A stretch of 64,000 bases of DNA from Microcoleus sp. EPA2 (GTDB lineage Bacteria; Cyanobacteriota; Cyanobacteriia; Cyanobacteriales; Microcoleaceae): contig JAHRFD010000003.1 of the NCBI GenBank assembly GCA_020882975.1, forward strand, positions 130,732 through 194,731, read 5' to 3'. The position numbers and the translations under genes are program-made. The number at the start of each line of letters is the position of its first letter. Within the stretch, counting starts at the first letter, position 1. The notes under the pieces are model-generated. The model did not search any database. It was given only the letters and a program-made list of their open reading frames with translations, and was not told the origin of the DNA. Positions 54,544-63,475 of this stretch are shown here, piece after piece.

Positions 54544-55647
54544 ATGACTAAAATATTTGATTGTATTATTGTCGGTTCGGGACCAGCAGGTAGCACGGCT
54601 GCTTATCACTTGTCCCAGCAAGGTCGTTCTGTTTTGGTACTAGAAAAGATGTCTTTACCCCGCCATAAACCCTGTGGCGGAGGTGTTTCTCCGGCGATCG
54701 CCCACTGGCTAGATTTTGACCTGACACCAGCTATTTCTGTGAAAGCTACTAAAATTAGCTACACCTGGAAAATGGCAGACGCGGTGGAAGTGGATCTAGA
54801 GTCGCCCATGTGGATGGTGCAGCGGGATGTATTTGATGAATTTTTACTCAAACAAGCTCAAAAGGCTGGTGCGGAAGTTAGAGATGCCACTGAAGTCATC
54901 GGAATTGAGTTTACCAACTCTGTGTGGTTAGTTAAAACTATCACTGAACCGGTTTATGCTCGCTATTTAATTGGTGCTGACGGTGCTGGTGGTCCGATGG
55001 CTAAGTGGTTGGGTTTGAAAGCACCAAAACTCTATGCGAGTGCAAGTTTGGAAACTTCTGCAATCACAGGTGATGTTCTAAATTTTGATTTTGGCACTAT
55101 TAAAAAAGGTTTTATCTGGAGTTTGCCCAAGGCGGATGGGTACTCTTTTAGTATTGCTGCTATGCGGGGCGATCGACCAAAAAATATCAAAAATATGTTG
55201 GCTGATTACGCCACTAACTGCGGTGCGGATGTGATTGTCAGCGACATCCGCGAATATCCGATCTGTCTATGGGATGGCGATCGCCAATTACACTCCCAAA
55301 ATGCACTGTTAGTAGGAGAAGCAGCTAGTCTCACCGATCCCCTGTCCGGCGAGGGGATTAGACCTGCTATTTTGAGCGGATTTAAGGCGGCTGAGGCGAT
55401 CGATCGAGCTCTTGGAGGTGTGGGTGACGCTCTGGAAAAGTATACTCAAATTATTAGCGAAGAATGGGGAAGCGATATGCTCTGGGCTAGTCGCTTGGCT
55501 GCGGCATTCTATCAGTTTACTGGTGCTGCTTACAGAGCTGGGGTCAAATCCCCTAGAGCTAGTCAGGTAATGAGCAAAATTTTGTGCGGGGAAGTGTGTT
55601 ATGCCGATATCGCTCACCGCGCTATTAAAAAGCTGATGCCATTTTAA
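54544..55647 (+). CDS. Geranylgeranyl-reductase-family FAD oxidoreductase
   Basis: A 367-residue flavoprotein. The FAD-binding GxGxxG motif is in IIVGSGPAGSTAAYHL at residues 8-23, followed by KPCGGGVSPAI near 43, YLIGADGAGGPMAKWL near 140 and VGEAASLTDPLSGEGIRPAILSG near 258. It belongs with ChlP and archaeal-lipid-type reductases that hydrogenate isoprenoid chains; the sequence differs from ChlP itself enough that the substrate is left open. A TTG 6 bases upstream also fits the frame; the ATG at 54544 lies within a TAATGAC repeat, without a ribosome site. Confidence 0.85.
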   Translation: MTKIFDCIIVGSGPAGSTAAYHLSQQGRSVLVLEKMSLPRHKPCGGGVSPAIAHWLDFDLTPAISVKATKISYTWKMADAVEVDLESPMWMVQRDVFDEFLLKQAQKAGAEVRDATEVIGIEFTNSVWLVKTITEPVYARYLIGADGAGGPMAKWLGLKAPKLYASASLETSAITGDVLNFDFGTIKKGFIWSLPKADGYSFSIAAMRGDRPKNIKNMLADYATNCGADVIVSDIREYPICLWDGDRQLHSQNALLVGEAASLTDPLSGEGIRPAILSGFKAAEAIDRALGGVGDALEKYTQIISEEWGSDMLWASRLAAAFYQFTGAAYRAGVKSPRASQVMSKILCGEVCYADIAHRAIKKLMPF

Positions 55648-55649
55648 TT

Positions 55650-55785
55650 AGAAGGAAGAAGGAAGAAGGAAGAGGGAAGAAGGAAGAAGAACCCCCCCTA
55701 CCCCCCAAGGGTGGAGGGAAGAAGGGGGAGGGAAGAAGGAAGAGGGAAGAGGGAAGAGGGAAGAGGGAAGAGGGAAATATTCTGA
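55650..55785. repeat. GGAAGAA/GGGAAGA purine-rich repeat
   Basis: Heptamer-like purine units, interrupted at 55689-55712 by a C-rich then G-rich stretch (CCCCCCCTACC and GGGTGGAGGG). Similar to 98-192. TTTAAAATCTAAAATCT repeats follow to the next gene. Confidence 0.8.
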
Positions 55786-55832
55786 AGTTCTCACTCTTGA
55801 TTTTTCATTTAAAATCTAAAATCTAAAATCGA

Positions 55833-56294
55833 ATGACAATTTATTTTTATAAAGTAGATGAGCCTTACGGCTGCTTTTCTAACTTTTCACTCCATGACAT
55901 TTGCATCGATGGTCAAAAATGGTTGACTGTGGAACACTACTATCAAGCTCAAAAATTTGTCACCAGTGCTGATGAAAGGCTGGTGGCTGCGATTAGAGCC
56001 GTACCTACTCCTCAAGAAGCTGCTAACTTGGGTCGCGATCCCAACCATTGCCTTCGTGCTGATTGGGAAGCGGTAAAAATTTCAGTTATGTGCGAAGCGG
56101 TTAAAACTAAGTTTCTCACCCATACAGATATTCAACAGATTCTCCTCAACACAGGCGATCGCCTGATTGTCGAAAATTCACCAACAGATTACTACTGGGG
56201 CTGCGGTTGCGACCAAACTGGGCAAAATCATTTGGGTAAAATTTTGATGAGCGTGCGCCGCGATATCTCTCAAAGCCTTGCTAACTCCGACTAA
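55833..56294 (+). CDS. NADAR-family protein (YbiA-like)
   Basis: A 153-residue protein. YGCFSNFSLHDICIDGQKWLTVEHYYQAQKF near residue 11 and YYWGCGCDQTGQNHLGKILMSVR near 120 are the signatures of the NADAR (YbiA) superfamily, which includes N-glycosidases acting on riboflavin-pathway intermediates and enzymes that remove ADP-ribose from nucleic acids. Catalytic Glu/Trp/Asp positions appear present. Full length and stand-alone. Which activity it has cannot be told from sequence. Confidence 0.88.
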   Translation: MTIYFYKVDEPYGCFSNFSLHDICIDGQKWLTVEHYYQAQKFVTSADERLVAAIRAVPTPQEAANLGRDPNHCLRADWEAVKISVMCEAVKTKFLTHTDIQQILLNTGDRLIVENSPTDYYWGCGCDQTGQNHLGKILMSVRRDISQSLANSD

Positions 56295-56576
56295 CTCTAA
56301 TTTTTAAGTTAATTATCGATACATAAAGTTATATATTAAAATAATAACAAATCATAAGTTGTGATGATTAATGTAAAATGATTTTAAGATTGCGAGAAAT
56401 TGATCGGATCGTTAAAATAATAATCAGGAGTCAGAGGGATCGTTTAGTTCGAGCTGCGATCGAGCTAAAAATCTACAAAATATTAAGTTGGAATCCGATT
56501 TTTGATATCGGGACATCCCCATCTACAGTAAAAAATTCTGATAAATATTACATTACATTGCCGAAAAAGGAGATTT

Positions 56577-59500
56577 ATGAAATTGACAGAAGAACCAGAA
56601 AAAATCAATCATCAACTAGACAGAGAACTCTTGGTACGTCGCATAACTGAACGTATCCGCCAATCTTTAGAATTAGAAGATATTTTAAGTTGTACTGTAG
56701 AAGAAGTGCGGTCTTTTCTGAAAACAGATCGGATTATGATTTATCGGTTTAGTCCAGATGGTAGCGGAGAAGTTGTTGCCGAATCAATCGATCGCAACCG
56801 TCTCCCTTCTCTAAAAGGATTAAACTTTCCAGCCGACGACATTCCCCCCCAAGCCCGCCAGATGTATGTCCGTCAACGCCAGCGGACAATAGTAGATGTC
56901 AAGTCAGCCACGATGGCCTTAAGTCCCCTCGATGCGCCCCAAACAGGTGAACCTTTAGCCACTGAGGATATCTACTATCGATCGCTCGATCCTTGTCACA
57001 GAGCTTATCTGATGGCAATGGGAGTCCTATCTTCCCTAGTCGTGCCCATTTTGCACCGCCGCACCGCCCCTGCAAACACCAAAACAGACATCTGTGATTC
57101 GCCGGAGTGCTTGACGAGATACGATCCAGACAAAAGTAGCCAAACTCACATCGAATTGTGGGGACTTTTGGTATCTCACCACTCCGCCTCCGGCAATATT
57201 TACCAAAGTGATTTGGAAGTAGTTCAGTTGGTAGTAGATCAATTGTCGATCGCGATCGCTCATGCCATCCTGCTTCAGCAAACCCGCTCTCAAACAGCCC
57301 TGGAAGCCACAGTCAGCCGCATCGCCACCCTATTGTACGGTCAAGCTAACATTCAATTGCAGCAGGCTTTAGAAGCTACTGTCACCGCCATGGAGGGCTG
57401 TGGTGGCAGACTCTACATCAGCGCCCCGAAAATCCTCCCACAAAAGTTATCAACTCCCAAAATCGATGGGGAATTTCCAGTTCCCACCAGTCATCAAGTT
57501 TCCACAGTCGCTTCTACTACTGATGCCACCAATTCTGCCTTTGAAGTGTTCACCATAGGAGAACAACCCATACTTCCAGAGTGGGAAAATGCCACAAGTG
57601 CGATCGAAACCCATCCTCTGTGGCAAAAATGGCTAACCACAGGATTGAACAATCATCAACAGACTCCCAACATTTCCCCCTTGGCAATGGCCAATATTTC
57701 AACTATGGTGGGAGCAGACTCCCAATTCCCCATTTGGATAATTACAGACTTATATAAAGAACCTCAATTTAGAGTTTTATCTCCAGCTTTCCAAACTACT
57801 CAAATTCGTGGTTTGCTGGTAATTCCCATCCACTACCAACAGCAATTAATTGGGTGTTTGACAATTTTTCGTAAGGAAATTGAAACCGAAAAGATGTGGG
57901 CGGGACGCTTTGACACCAGCGCTAAACAAGTGCTTCCTAGACAATCGTTTGAACTGTGGCGAGAAATAAAAAAAGGTCAGTCACCTCAGTGGAAACCGCA
58001 CGAAATAGAACAATGTTTAGCGATTGCCAACCAATTTCGTTCAGCAGTTAAGCATTATATTTTGCATCAAGAAGTCCAGGCGATGAATGCCAATTTGGAG
58101 CGTCAAGTTCAAGAACGTACCGCTCAATTGCAAAAATCCTTGGACTTTGCCAAAGTATTGACGCGAGTCAGAGACCAAATCCGCAGCACCTTGGACTTAA
58201 AAACTATACTGCAAACTATTGTCCGAGAAGTGAGAGTTTTGCTAGATACCGATCGCACAGTAATTTACCAATTTACCGACGACAAACAGGGAGAGGTAGT
58301 TGTTGAAGATGTTCGCGGTGAGTGGCAGTCAATTTTGGGCGTGAAATCTCCACCAGAATGCTTTTCTCAAGAGTCGTCCTGTCTTTACCGATCGGGACGG
58401 GTGCGGGCAGTTAACGACATTGATAATTCGGATTTAACTCCCTGTCACCGCGACTTTTTGGCAAGTTTGCAGGTGAGGGCAAATTTAATAGTGCCGATCG
58501 GCAAAGATACCCAATTTTGGGGATTGCTAATTGTCCATGAGTGTTCCGCGCCCAGAGTTTGGCAAACAGCAGAACAGGAATTGCTGCAACATTTGGCAGA
58601 TCAAGCTGCCATCGCCCTTCACCAAGCAGAACTTTATCAAGAAAGTCTGAATGCAGCCTCCGCCGATCAAGCAAAAGCCGAACAGCTAGCTCAAGCTCTC
58701 GCCCAACTCCAAAATACCCAAGCTCAATTAATTCAAACTGAGAAAATGTCCAGCCTCGGACAACTGGTGGCTGGCGTCGCCCACGAAATCAATAACCCCG
58801 TTAACTTTATCTACGGTAATCTCTCCCACGCCAACGAATACAGCAAAGATTTGCTCTGCTTGGTGGAACTTTATCGCCAGCACACTCCCAATCCCAACCC
58901 AGAAATTACAGAGTGCGAAGAAGCGATCGAAGTAGATTTTCTTACCGAAGATTTGCCGAAAATTTTGGACTCTATGAAAGTGGGAGTGGAACGCATCCGT
59001 CAATTAGTTGTATCTTTACGGAATTTTTCTCGACTCGATCGGGCAGAGAAAGATTGCGTTGACATTCACGAGGGCATCGAGAGTACGCTGTTGATTTTGC
59101 AGCACCGCATCAAAGCCACCTCCGATCGAGCAGCCATAGAAATCATTAAAGAGTACGATAATTTGCCACCAGTCGATTGCTATGTTAGCTCGCTGAATCA
59201 AGTGTTTATGAATCTCCTCGGCAATGCGGTTGACGCAATAGAAAGCCGAAAGATAGAACGAATTAGGAGTTTACCCGGATTAGATACCAATGCACGACCT
59301 ATCAACTTCAGCTCCCAAAAATTATCCGTTGATTTGGAAGATTTAAATGTAACCAATCAGATTTTAATTCCCGATGTTCCCAATCCTTGCATACGGATTC
59401 GCACTCAATTAATAGATGAAAAAACCATAGGAATTTGCATTGCCGACAACGGTCACGGCATCCCGAAAGAGTTAATTTCTCACATCTTTAATCCGTTTTT

Positions 59501-59645
59501 TACTACTAAACCAGTTGGTAGAGGTACAGGTTTAGGACTTTCTATCAGTTACCAAATTGTAGTTGAGAAGCATAAAGGGGTACTCAAGTGCGTTTCTATT
59601 CCAGGTCAAGGTACAGAATTCTGGATTGAAATTCCTATCCATTAG
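56577..59645 (+). CDS. Knotless phytochrome/cyanobacteriochrome sensor histidine kinase
   Basis: A 1022-residue soluble photoreceptor kinase. GAF1 (about 25-235) has the phytochrome motif FPADDIPPQARQMY near 82 and a Cys-His pair (LDPCHRAYL) near 140 where bilin attaches. A PHY-like GAF2 (to about 500) has the tongue pattern VLPRQSFELWREI and WKPHEIEQ. There is no N-terminal PAS, so the layout is Cph2-like. A third GAF (about 525-690) resembles DXCF cyanobacteriochromes, with ECFSQE near 600 and TPCHRDFL near 620. The kinase has H-box VAHEINNPVNFIYGNL near 735, NLLGNAVDAIE, ADNGHGIP and GRGTGLGLSIS. AAGGAG precedes the ATG. A long frame before it (56378) is not part of the gene. Confidence 0.88.
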   Translation: MKLTEEPEKINHQLDRELLVRRITERIRQSLELEDILSCTVEEVRSFLKTDRIMIYRFSPDGSGEVVAESIDRNRLPSLKGLNFPADDIPPQARQMYVRQRQRTIVDVKSATMALSPLDAPQTGEPLATEDIYYRSLDPCHRAYLMAMGVLSSLVVPILHRRTAPANTKTDICDSPECLTRYDPDKSSQTHIELWGLLVSHHSASGNIYQSDLEVVQLVVDQLSIAIAHAILLQQTRSQTALEATVSRIATLLYGQANIQLQQALEATVTAMEGCGGRLYISAPKILPQKLSTPKIDGEFPVPTSHQVSTVASTTDATNSAFEVFTIGEQPILPEWENATSAIETHPLWQKWLTTGLNNHQQTPNISPLAMANISTMVGADSQFPIWIITDLYKEPQFRVLSPAFQTTQIRGLLVIPIHYQQQLIGCLTIFRKEIETEKMWAGRFDTSAKQVLPRQSFELWREIKKGQSPQWKPHEIEQCLAIANQFRSAVKHYILHQEVQAMNANLERQVQERTAQLQKSLDFAKVLTRVRDQIRSTLDLKTILQTIVREVRVLLDTDRTVIYQFTDDKQGEVVVEDVRGEWQSILGVKSPPECFSQESSCLYRSGRVRAVNDIDNSDLTPCHRDFLASLQVRANLIVPIGKDTQFWGLLIVHECSAPRVWQTAEQELLQHLADQAAIALHQAELYQESLNAASADQAKAEQLAQALAQLQNTQAQLIQTEKMSSLGQLVAGVAHEINNPVNFIYGNLSHANEYSKDLLCLVELYRQHTPNPNPEITECEEAIEVDFLTEDLPKILDSMKVGVERIRQLVVSLRNFSRLDRAEKDCVDIHEGIESTLLILQHRIKATSDRAAIEIIKEYDNLPPVDCYVSSLNQVFMNLLGNAVDAIESRKIERIRSLPGLDTNARPINFSSQKLSVDLEDLNVTNQILIPDVPNPCIRIRTQLIDEKTIGICIADNGHGIPKELISHIFNPFFTTKPVGRGTGLGLSISYQIVVEKHKGVLKCVSIPGQGTEFWIEIPIH

Positions 59646-59724
59646 TTAAAGGTTAACAGTTAACGGTTAACTGTTAACTTTTAACTCGAAGTCACGATGC
59701 GGATACTAACGGATTTGATATCAA

Positions 59725-60498
59725 TTAAAACAGCACTTGTAGTAGGAAAGAACTGACGGAACCCAGAAGACTCATAAAGTCGCCACCGCCCGCTGTGCGG
59801 GGTTCTGTTGGCTTTTGGCGCGCTACAATTGCTTCGGCTAACTGCTTGGACAATTCCTGACCTTGGGAATTCCCTTGCGTGGCAAAAAGTTTGTTAGCTA
59901 TTGCAGCGTCTTGAGTGGCACCGGCAAAGTCTCCTAAGTCGGCACGAGACATACTGCGAGCAAAATAAACGGAGGCTAAGTCGGGTTTGAGATTGAGGGC
60001 TTGGTTGTAATAATCTACGGCGTTTCTGTAGTTTCCAGCTTGGGCCTCGATTACTCCGAGTTTGTAGAAGTCTTCCGCAGTACCAATGTTAGTTGGCATT
60101 CCTCGAACTCCTAGCAGTTGGGTGCTGGTTAAATTAGTGTTGAGCAAATTGGCGTTACTCAGGTAGGCGCTTCTCAAGTCGGCACCACTGAGGTTGGCAC
60201 CGCTGAGGTTGGCGTCAGTTAGGTTAACGCCAAACAAACTGGTGCCGCTGAGGTTAGCTCCGCTGAGGTCTGCCCCAGCCAGGTTGGCTCTACTGAGGTT
60301 GGCTCCTCTGAGGTCTGCACCTTGGAGATTGGCTCCTGCTAAGTTGGCTAAGACTAAGCCTGCACCGTTAAGGTCGCACTTGGGACACTGTCGGGTGGCT
60401 AGTAGTTGTTGGGTGTGTTGTATGTTTTCGGCCGATGCAGGGGCTAGAGGGGCTAGAGCGCTTAGCACTGTTGCAGCAATGACTATTCTGAGTTTCAT
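59725..60498 (-). CDS. Exported pentapeptide-repeat and TPR protein
   Basis: A 257-residue protein. A signal peptide (LRIVIAATVLSALAPLAPASA) is followed by CPKCDLNGAGL and about 16 A(N/D)LxG pentapeptides (residues 45-125), then TPR-like helices (YKLGVIEAQAGNYRNAVDYYNQALNLKPDLASVYFARSMSRADLGDFAGATQDA). Exported beta-helix plus TPR proteins of this layout are widespread in cyanobacteria; role unknown. Two Cys at CPKC before the repeats could bind metal or form a disulfide. Confidence 0.85.
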   Translation of the reverse strand: MKLRIVIAATVLSALAPLAPASAENIQHTQQLLATRQCPKCDLNGAGLVLANLAGANLQGADLRGANLSRANLAGADLSGANLSGTSLFGVNLTDANLSGANLSGADLRSAYLSNANLLNTNLTSTQLLGVRGMPTNIGTAEDFYKLGVIEAQAGNYRNAVDYYNQALNLKPDLASVYFARSMSRADLGDFAGATQDAAIANKLFATQGNSQGQELSKQLAEAIVARQKPTEPRTAGGGDFMSLLGSVSSFLLQVLF

Positions 60499-61586
60499 TG
60501 TTAACCGTCCAAAATCCGAAATATTAAATCTAAAATAACTTGTATTGAGGCAAGTGGAAATGTATAGTTACTGGAGTCTTTCCCTAATAATGATTGTTAG
60601 AGCTTATTTACAGATTTTGAAAAATCTGTATTCTCATTAATGTGGCTTCATTAAAATCCAGCAAAAATTATCAATTTAATTTTATTAATTAAGGATTTAT
60701 TTTTATATTTAATTATAATTAAGTCTGTTTTGGGGTCACTATTTTTGACGATTGATTATAATTACACTCTCTCTAAAAAGAACAATAACTCCGATTAGTT
60801 TGCAGCCTTCGTGATGATTAAAATAGTGTGTTTATTCATAAAAGATTTCCCAAATTAGTGGGATTTTTTTCTACATTGTTGATTTTACTGGTTTTGAATG
60901 TGACAACGATCACCAATAACTATGGGTAATATCACATAAAGACAGCTTTTTCGATCACAAGATGTTGCGGGAAATAGTACATAGTAGTATTGTACCTCTA
61001 ACAAATTGACAACTCGACCTTCTACGTGTTTTACTCAAGTAACGATCGACCAAGTAGTTTCATCAATATTTGCCGATCGCAGTTTGTCGGTATCACATTG
61101 ACTAGGCGCTACCTTAGTCAAATCATGAGACTGCTGAAATCTAAGCATTTCTCGAAGAGAGAAGAACAGAATGCACTTGTCAGAGTCTTGTCAATTCTCT
61201 ACAAAAGTCCGATCGCCATTGCAGGTTAATCAAGAAGGGCGATCGACAGCATCTGTAGTGATAAATCTTATTTATTTGCTGCCAGCTAATGACAAACGGC
61301 CACAGATAAATCAGCAAAAATAACTAAAAAATAACAAAAAACAGGGATTGTGTATAGTACAAAAAACTTAATGAGGGTGTTTTAAGAAACAAAAAAAACC
61401 GCTAATTTCCTAGAAAAAATCAAACCTTAGTCAGATTGATGGGATATGTAACCATCAAATAGTTGAAGTAAATCGGTTGTATATTGCTAAGCTGCAAGTC
61501 CAAGGTTATCAGTAGCCTCGGAACAGATGCTGTTCCCTTGTCAAGCAAAGCTATTACAGATCGCGAATCCCCATGAGGTAATTAGT
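60499..61586. other. 1.1 kb AT-rich region without a supported gene
   Basis: Long AT-rich stretches (60640-60730, 61300-61420). A GTG-started frame at 61026-61229 encodes 67 basic residues that match nothing I know and lacks a ribosome site. No RNA gene is recognised. The region may be a promoter-rich spacer or remnants left by insertion sequences, given the transposon pieces to the right. Confidence 0.45.
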
Positions 61587-62024
61587 ATGGCTGGAGTATG
61601 TAGACTTAGCATCACAGAGACAATTGAACAATTGAAAAGCTTATTAACCGAACAAAAAACGGCAAGTGGATTTCAAAAAATTCAAGCATTGTACTTGTTC
61701 AAAATTTGTCAAGTTAAAACAGTGAAAGAATTGGCACTGACAATCGGCGTAAACCGAATTACCGTGCAGCGGTGGCTCAGAAAATACCGTTCTGATGGAC
61801 TCGAAGGACTCCTAGAAACAAAACACAGCGGAGGCCGCAAGCCAGCAATTCCTCCTTTGGCCCGCGCTAGCTTAGCAGTACGCCTCAGCGATCCCCATAA
61901 AGGCTTCAAAAGTTATGGAGAAATTCAAGATTGGTTGCAGCAGGAATATAACATTCAGGCTTCTTATAAAGCCGTTTACGCGACGGTAAGATACCAATTA
62001 AAAACGAAACTGACTAAAGTCTAA
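61587..62024 (+). CDS. IS630-type helix-turn-helix protein, transposase N-terminus only
   Basis: A 145-residue protein. Two HTH units are visible: VKTVKELALTIGVNRITVQRWLRKYRSDGLEGLLE near residue 45 and a second winged segment SYGEIQDWLQQEYNIQASYKAVYATVRYQL near 110. This is the DNA-binding half of IS630-family transposases; the DDE catalytic half is missing after the stop codon. GAGG eight bases before ATG 61587 supports translation. It is either a leftover transposase piece or a stand-alone DNA-binding protein. Confidence 0.75.
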   Translation: MAGVCRLSITETIEQLKSLLTEQKTASGFQKIQALYLFKICQVKTVKELALTIGVNRITVQRWLRKYRSDGLEGLLETKHSGGRKPAIPPLARASLAVRLSDPHKGFKSYGEIQDWLQQEYNIQASYKAVYATVRYQLKTKLTKV

Positions 62025-62583
62025 ATTCAGCACTAATAGACATCTCCCAAACAGGCTGTCAAGCAGTGCTCTTTCATTCTCTTGTAGGGGCTGTCCCCCA
62101 GGGCTGTTTCATTCTCACCAAAAAAAGGGTTTTGTAGGGGTAGCGCCAAGAGTGCCTACCCCTGCCACCAACGATCCAATGCGCGTTTGGGGCTGACCGG
62201 GCCGGCACTCTTGGCACGGCCCCTACAGAGAATGAAACCGCCCTGGGCTGCCCCCCGTGGCTGCCCCCATCTCACCAAACACATACAAAATCGTGAAAGA
62301 AGAGGGTAGGCACGGGGCACTACCCCTACAAAATGATGATTTGTCACCAGAATGAAACAGCCCTGGGCTGTCAAGGGCTGGCTGTTTCATTCTCAAGAAA
62401 AGGATGATTGTCTAGGGGTAGTGCCTTTCTTTGCCTACCCCCCTCACTTGAATATCAATCTAAAAAGTCAAAATAGGGCTGATATTTGGTACCAAGTTGT
62501 ACGCGCGATGAATGAATTGCGCCCTAGGTACAGCTTGCAGGTTTTGCTGTTTTTTAGTTGTTCGATCTTGAAATTGTCTGCAT
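62025..62583. repeat. Repeat-rich region with GTAGGGG and TTTCATTCTC units
   Basis: Alternating copies, in both directions, of GGGCTGTTTCATTCTC (near 62050, 62105, 62230, 62350, 62385) and GTAGGGGTAG...CCTACCCC (62133-62163; complement near 62305-62330; 62410-62442). These look like dispersed palindromic repeats that have accumulated; no gene is seen. Confidence 0.65.
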
Positions 62584-62937
62584 CTAAGGCAAAAACCGAT
62601 CCAAAGCAGCTTTCAACTCTTCAATTTCCGTATCAATATTGCCTTCCTTAGCAGCTCTACCAATACATTGAGTTAAATGTTCGTCAAGAATGATTCTCGC
62701 GACGCGATCGAGAGCTCCTCTAACCGCAGCAACTTGTACTAGAACTTCAGGACAGGGGCGATTTTCCTGTACCATAGTTTTAATTCCACGAACGTGTCCC
62801 TCAATCCGAGACAAGCGATTCACCAGCCGTCGCATGGATTCTTCATCGTGATGGTGAGGGTGAGCAGAGTCACCATCGTGATGGTGGTGAGAATTTGAGG
62901 GCAAAGATGGGTCAGCAGAAGTATCAGATAAGATCAT
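62584..62937 (-). CDS. inrS: CsoR/RcnR-family metal sensor, InrS (nickel) type
   Basis: A 117-residue helical repressor. The N-terminal 33 residues are His-rich (HHHHDGDSAHPHHHDEES). The family core runs from LVNRLSRIEGHVRGIKTMV. Metal ligand positions are H30, C62 (NRPCPEV), H87 and C91 (DEHLTQC); the spacings (32, 25 and 4) equal those of InrS H21, C53, H78 and C82 of Synechocystis, a Ni(II) sensor that controls efflux, whereas CsoR (copper) lacks the His at the first site. Function as nickel sensor is inference. It begins 11 bp after the tnpA stop codon, without a ribosome site. Confidence 0.8.
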   Translation of the reverse strand: MILSDTSADPSLPSNSHHHHDGDSAHPHHHDEESMRRLVNRLSRIEGHVRGIKTMVQENRPCPEVLVQVAAVRGALDRVARIILDEHLTQCIGRAAKEGNIDTEIEELKAALDRFLP

Positions 62938-62948
62938 TGGGGTAAAAT

Positions 62949-63425
62949 TTAATAGTTAGAATTCAGAATATCTTGAGTTTGTGCTCCCGTTCCTGACCAA
63001 AAAACGGGGATACAAGCCCCGTCCTTAAAGGACGGCTTTTCTTGATTTCTAATATAATCCTTCAGGACTTCTAGAGGTGTACCACCTGCGGAAACCGCAA
63101 AATAACTAGGACTCCACAAAGCTTCTTTATGGGGTTTTTTGTATCCGGCCTGTCCTTCGCGACGACTGGAAACCCCTTTGAGAGCGTTAACAATTTGAGA
63201 AACTGAAAGCTTCGGCGGATACTCAATCAGTACATGAACATGATTCCCTTCACCGTTAAACTCTAGCACTTGAAAATTCATCTTTTGGTCAACCTCTCGA
63301 AACGACCTTTCAATCAAATCAAGGCTTTCGTCTGTAAACACAGACCGACGGTACTTCGTAACACAGACAAAGTGCATTTTAAGTTCTGTAACAGAATGGC
63401 GTTCCCGGCGATAAACGGTTGTCAT
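62949..63425 (-). CDS. tnpA: IS200/IS605-family transposase TnpA
   Basis: A 158-residue Y1 HUH endonuclease that cuts and joins single-stranded DNA at the hairpin ends of the element. FVCVTKYRRSVF near residue 24 and NGEGNHVHVLIEYPP with the HUH metal motif near 60; catalytic Tyr in LKDYIRNQ near 124. The last 25 residues (FKDGACIPVFWSGTG...) lie over a hairpin, CCGTCCTT/AAGGACGG at 63021-63036. The gene is divergent from tnpB. ATG 63425 is preferred over the one 9 bases earlier. Confidence 0.92.
   Translation of the reverse strand: MTTVYRRERHSVTELKMHFVCVTKYRRSVFTDESLDLIERSFREVDQKMNFQVLEFNGEGNHVHVLIEYPPKLSVSQIVNALKGVSSRREGQAGYKKPHKEALWSPSYFAVSAGGTPLEVLKDYIRNQEKPSFKDGACIPVFWSGTGAQTQDILNSNY
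63021..63036. mobile_element. Hairpin at the left end of the IS605-type element
   Basis: CCGTCCTT and AAGGACGG form a perfect 8-bp palindrome within the 3' end of tnpA. TnpA recognises such subterminal hairpins. Exact element ends cannot be set without the right end, which is outside the window. Confidence 0.5.
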
Positions 63426-63475
63426 TTTTGGCAAACCAAGATACGATTTCGTAGCAGACCAATCCTAGCACACTC

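Noticed and set aside
56378-56650. 90-codon frame before the phytochrome gene
   Set aside because: It overlaps the well-supported kinase start, lacks a ribosome site and has no domain.
61026-61229. 67-codon frame in the AT-rich region, considered as a third member of the small MRT family
   Set aside because: Alignment with the two real members fails beyond the length; GTG start without ribosome site.
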